A stretch of DNA of 8,580 nucleotides from an uncultured Gammaproteobacteria bacterium (GTDB lineage: Bacteria > Pseudomonadota > Gammaproteobacteria > PS1 > Pseudothioglobaceae), in contig CAKMYR010000048.1 in NCBI GenBank assembly GCA_929200175.1, positions 1-8,580 of the forward strand, in the 5' to 3' direction. The notes beneath the pieces were generated by a model. It had not been told where the DNA came from, did no database searches, and worked only from the letters and a program-made list of their open reading frames with translations. A program made the position numbers and the translations under genes. Below, in pieces: positions 7,124-8,580 of the stretch (the first letter of the stretch is position 1; each line of letters starts with the position of its first letter).

Positions 7124-7807
7124 ATGAATATACAACAAGGACATATATCAAAAGAATACAATGATGAATTAGAGCAATTAAGATTGCAAGTACTATCTAT
7201 GGGAGGCCTAGTAGAAGAGCATTTTAAAGGTGCTACTGATAGTTTATTAAAAGGCGAGATAGTTAAAGCTCAAAATATTTCTAAGAACGACTTTAAAGTA
7301 AACGCTATGGAAGTTGAAATAGATGAGGGTTGCTCCAATGTTATTGCCAGAAGACAACCAGCGGCAATTGATTTAAGAAATGTATTTGCAGTTATTAAAA
7401 TTGTTACAGATTTAGAAAGAATTGGTGATGAAAGTCAAAAAATAGCTAAATTTGCATCAGAGTTAAAAATTAATATTAAAACAACAAAGTTTTATACTGG
7501 CTTAAAAAAGCTAGCTAAAAATGCGATAAATATGCTATCTAGCGCACTTAATTGTTATGCTAGACTAGATGTAGATAAAGCTACTAAAGTAGTACAAATG
7601 GATTCTACTCTTGATAATGAATTTGCTGATTTAAATCTATTACTTACAAATTGCTTAATTGAAGATAAAAAAAATATTGAAGATATATTAAAGGTTATGT
7701 GGTGTGCACGCTCGATTGAAAGAGTTGGTGATCATGCTAAAAATATCTGCCAATATGTAGTTTATGTAGCGCATGGTAATGATGTAAGACATGGCAATAG
7801 TGAATAA
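7124..7807 (+). CDS. phoU: Phosphate signalling protein PhoU
   Basis: PhoU is a cytoplasmic, helix-rich, metal-binding adaptor that connects the Pst transporter to PhoR and is needed to keep the Pho regulon off when phosphate is plentiful. The 227-residue protein consists of two three-helix PhoU repeats. Each carries its hallmark metal-ligand motif: DLERIGD (96-102) in the first and SIERVGD (197-203) in the second. The N-terminus HISKEYNDELEQLRLQVLSMGGLVEEH also fits the family. A TTG at 7112 would add four residues and overlap pstB. The ATG at 7124 is preferred because the family usually begins just before HIS and GGAT lies 6 nt upstream. It is the last gene of the phosphate set, 4 nt after the pstB stop. 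Confidence 0.95.
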   Translation: MNIQQGHISKEYNDELEQLRLQVLSMGGLVEEHFKGATDSLLKGEIVKAQNISKNDFKVNAMEVEIDEGCSNVIARRQPAAIDLRNVFAVIKIVTDLERIGDESQKIAKFASELKINIKTTKFYTGLKKLAKNAINMLSSALNCYARLDVDKATKVVQMDSTLDNEFADLNLLLTNCLIEDKKNIEDILKVMWCARSIERVGDHAKNICQYVVYVAHGNDVRHGNSE

Positions 7808-7815
7808 TTTATAAT
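7786..7815 (+). promoter_or_regulatory. Possible internal promoter for the bolA-family gene
   Basis: AAGACA (7786-7791), 18 bp, and TATAAT (7810-7815) lie at the end of phoU and would start a transcript about 12 nt before the ATG at 7835. This could separate expression of the BolA-family gene from the phosphate genes. A perfect -10 in AT-rich DNA is weak evidence, so this is a candidate only. Confidence 0.3.
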
Positions 7816-7834
7816 CTTAAATAATAAAATAAAA

Positions 7835-8074
7835 ATGACTTTAGAACAAATAAAATCAAAACTAAAAACAAATATTAAAGACTGTGAAATTACTATGGAG
7901 GGCGATGGCTGTAATTGCTCTGCTTTAATAATATCACCAACTTTTGATGGCTTAACTATGCTTCAAAGACAAAAAATGGTACTTGGTATTATGAAAGATG
8001 AATTTGCAACTGGAGAACTACATGCCCTTAGTATTAAAGCTAGAACTCCAGCAGAAAACTTAAAAATAAGCTAG
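7835..8074 (+). CDS. BolA/IbaG-family iron-sulfur partner protein
   Basis: This 79-residue protein fits the small BolA fold. Landmarks are an N-terminal helix (about 2-12), the strand with EGDG (22-25), IISP.F.G (32-39), LQRQKMV (43-49) before the next helix, and GELHALSIKARTP (60-72) with the family histidine H63. The family typically works with monothiol (CGFS) glutaredoxins through shared [2Fe-2S] clusters in iron-sulfur handling; this role is from family knowledge. The loop reads GDGCNCSA, with C26 and C28 at the position where eukaryotic BOLA2 proteins have a similar Cys-Ser-Cys and IbaG-type proteins usually do not. One of these could be a cluster ligand with H63. It lies 27 nt after phoU on the same strand with no visible Shine-Dalgarno. 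Co-transcription with phoU is possible, though no functional tie to phosphate is evident. It resembles E. coli IbaG (YrbA) more than BolA itself. Confidence 0.88.
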   Translation: MTLEQIKSKLKTNIKDCEITMEGDGCNCSALIISPTFDGLTMLQRQKMVLGIMKDEFATGELHALSIKARTPAENLKIS

Positions 8075-8078
8075 CATA

Positions 8079-8092
8079 ACCAATAAATTGGT
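8079..8092. repeat. 6-bp inverted repeat at the ssrA 3' end
   Basis: ACCAAT and ATTGGT (8079-8084, 8087-8092) are perfect complements around 2 bp, between the convergent bolA-family gene and ssrA. One arm contains the CCA end of the tmRNA. There is no adjoining T-run on either strand, so it is not a convincing intrinsic terminator. No better terminator is visible in the 14-bp gap. Confidence 0.35.
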
Positions 8093-8436
8093 GGAGATGG
8101 CGGGATTTGAACCCGCGTCCGAAAACCTTCACTAAAAAATTCTACATGTTTAGTTAGGTCTATTAGTTTAACATCAGCCACCCGACCAACAGGGATACTG
8201 ATGCGATTTTAGTAAAATTTAACTAAATTACCCTAAAAGCAATAATTTTAGCGAGTCTGTAAGTCGACCACTATCTTAATAGCACAGACAACCATCAAGT
8301 AATGGTTAGCATTAAGCTGCTAAAGCGTAGTTGTCTTCGTTTGCAACTATTTTTTCAAAGATTATTTTACGAGTTATCCTTGCTCCTCGACATGCCTTTT
8401 CTAGATCCAACCCCTCGTCGAATCCATATCATCCCC
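8089..8436 (-). ncRNA. ssrA: tmRNA (transfer-messenger RNA), one-piece
   Basis: With SmpB, tmRNA rescues ribosomes stalled on broken mRNAs and tags the nascent protein for degradation. The 348-nt minus-strand RNA begins GGGGATG (8436-8430), which pairs with CATCTCC (8099-8093) as a 7-bp acceptor stem including one G-U pair. A discriminator A and an encoded CCA end at 8089. Just inside the 5' end is the conserved GGATTCGACG. The T arm is GCGGGTTCAAATCCCGC, near the 3' end. The motifs CATGTCGAGG and CTCGTAAAA of the first pseudoknot region precede the tag frame, and a TAACTAAACATGTAG motif lies on the 3' side. The order is linear, not circularly permuted. Length is close to the 363 nt of E. coli. 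Confidence 0.97.
8312..8344 (-). other. tmRNA tag-peptide reading frame (ANEDNYALAA)
   Basis: The resume codon GCA at 8344-8342 starts a 10-codon frame encoding ANEDNYALAA, ending at TAA (8314-8312). With the alanine carried by tmRNA itself the tag is AANEDNYALAA. It differs from the E. coli tag only by the order D-E versus E-D. The ALAA end is the type recognised by ClpXP and related proteases. The upstream ATAGT before GCA, which sets the frame in known tmRNAs, is present. Confidence 0.95.
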
Positions 8437-8453
8437 ATATTTTAATTAGTAAC

Positions 8454-8482
8454 ATTATAGCTATTTATTCTACTTTTTGCTA
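8454..8482 (-). promoter_or_regulatory. ssrA promoter
   Basis: On the minus strand a perfect TATAAT -10 (8459-8454) lies 17 bp after TAGCAA (8482-8477), a weak -35 match that falls within the end of the upstream gene. Transcription would begin near 8447, giving a leader of about 10 nt to be removed by RNase P before the mature 5' end at 8436. This spacing fits a dedicated ssrA promoter. Confidence 0.65.
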
Positions 8483-8580
8483 TTTTTATTTGCGATTAAT
8501 TCAATTAATTTTTCTTGCGGTATAGGGCTATCTTTAGCTTGATCTTTCCTAGTAGAATAAACAATTGCAGCAGCTAAACT
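8470..8580 (-). CDS. C-terminal end of an unidentified protein (partial)
   Basis: The minus strand is open from the window edge for 36 codons to a TAG at 8472-8470. The visible C-terminus is alanine-rich at first (SLAAAIVYS), then charged and hydrophilic, with QEKLIELIA near the end and a lysine-rich tail. The length of open frame is short, but composition is protein-like and it ends just upstream of the ssrA promoter on the same strand. I do not recognise the family; it does not look like the end of SmpB, which precedes ssrA in E. coli. The gene start is outside the window. Confidence 0.55.
   Translation of the reverse strand, partial: SLAAAIVYSTRKDQAKDSPIPQEKLIELIANKNSKK

Noticed and set aside
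8089..8140. Separate tRNA gene suggested by the T arm and CCA end
   Set aside because: The acceptor partner lies over 300 nt away at 8430-8436 and there is no anticodon arm; it is the 3' end of tmRNA.
8089..8436. Two-piece, circularly permuted tmRNA
   Set aside because: The 5' acceptor strand, tag frame and 3' CCA end are in linear order on one strand.
8331..8525. Plus-strand 64-codon open frame
   Set aside because: It runs antisense through the tmRNA 5' half and the ssrA promoter and has no protein-family features.
1..8580. CRISPR array, insertion sequence, prophage or defence genes
   Set aside because: No spaced direct repeats, transposase or integrase motifs, or terminal repeats were seen; all long frames are housekeeping or phosphate-regulon genes.

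Overview
The window is chromosomal DNA from an AT-rich (roughly 30% G+C by eye) proteobacterium. It is most likely a low-GC gammaproteobacterium. The tmRNA is one-piece and encodes the tag ANEDNYALAA, very close to the ANDENYALAA type of Gammaproteobacteria; most alphaproteobacterial tmRNAs are two-piece and permuted. The long PstC and PstA permeases and the PstS type are also seen in marine Alpha- and Gammaproteobacteria. A marine or symbiotic thiotroph-like lineage would fit but is only a guess.

Layout: (1) 1-419, minus strand: the 5' part of accA (acetyl-CoA carboxylase carboxyltransferase alpha), cut by the window edge. (2) 420-521: a short divergent intergenic region with a perfect 10-bp inverted repeat and candidate promoters. 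(3) 522-7807, plus strand: a complete phosphate-starvation module, phoB-phoR-pstS-pstC-pstA-pstB-phoU, with genes overlapping or a few bases apart except for the 61-bp phoR-pstS gap. That gap, together with the last bases of phoR, holds a good Pho box followed 10 bp later by a -10 element. (4) 7835-8074, plus: a small BolA/IbaG-family gene. (5) 8089-8436, minus: ssrA (tmRNA), convergent with bolA at 14 bp. (6) 8470-8580, minus: the last 36 codons of an unidentified protein upstream of ssrA.

How it works together: PstS binds periplasmic phosphate, PstC and PstA form the channel and PstB powers import. PhoU links transporter activity to the sensor kinase PhoR, which phosphorylates PhoB. Phospho-PhoB should bind the Pho box in front of pstS. 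Sensor, regulator, transporter and signalling adaptor are therefore encoded in one run, unlike E. coli where phoBR and pstSCAB-phoU are separate loci.

I did not find a novel system. Points worth a second look are the Pho box embedded in the phoR stop region, an eroded G1 box in PhoR, the inverted repeat between accA and phoB, the Cys-X-Cys BolA protein, weak Shine-Dalgarno signals, and the very tight bolA/ssrA convergence.
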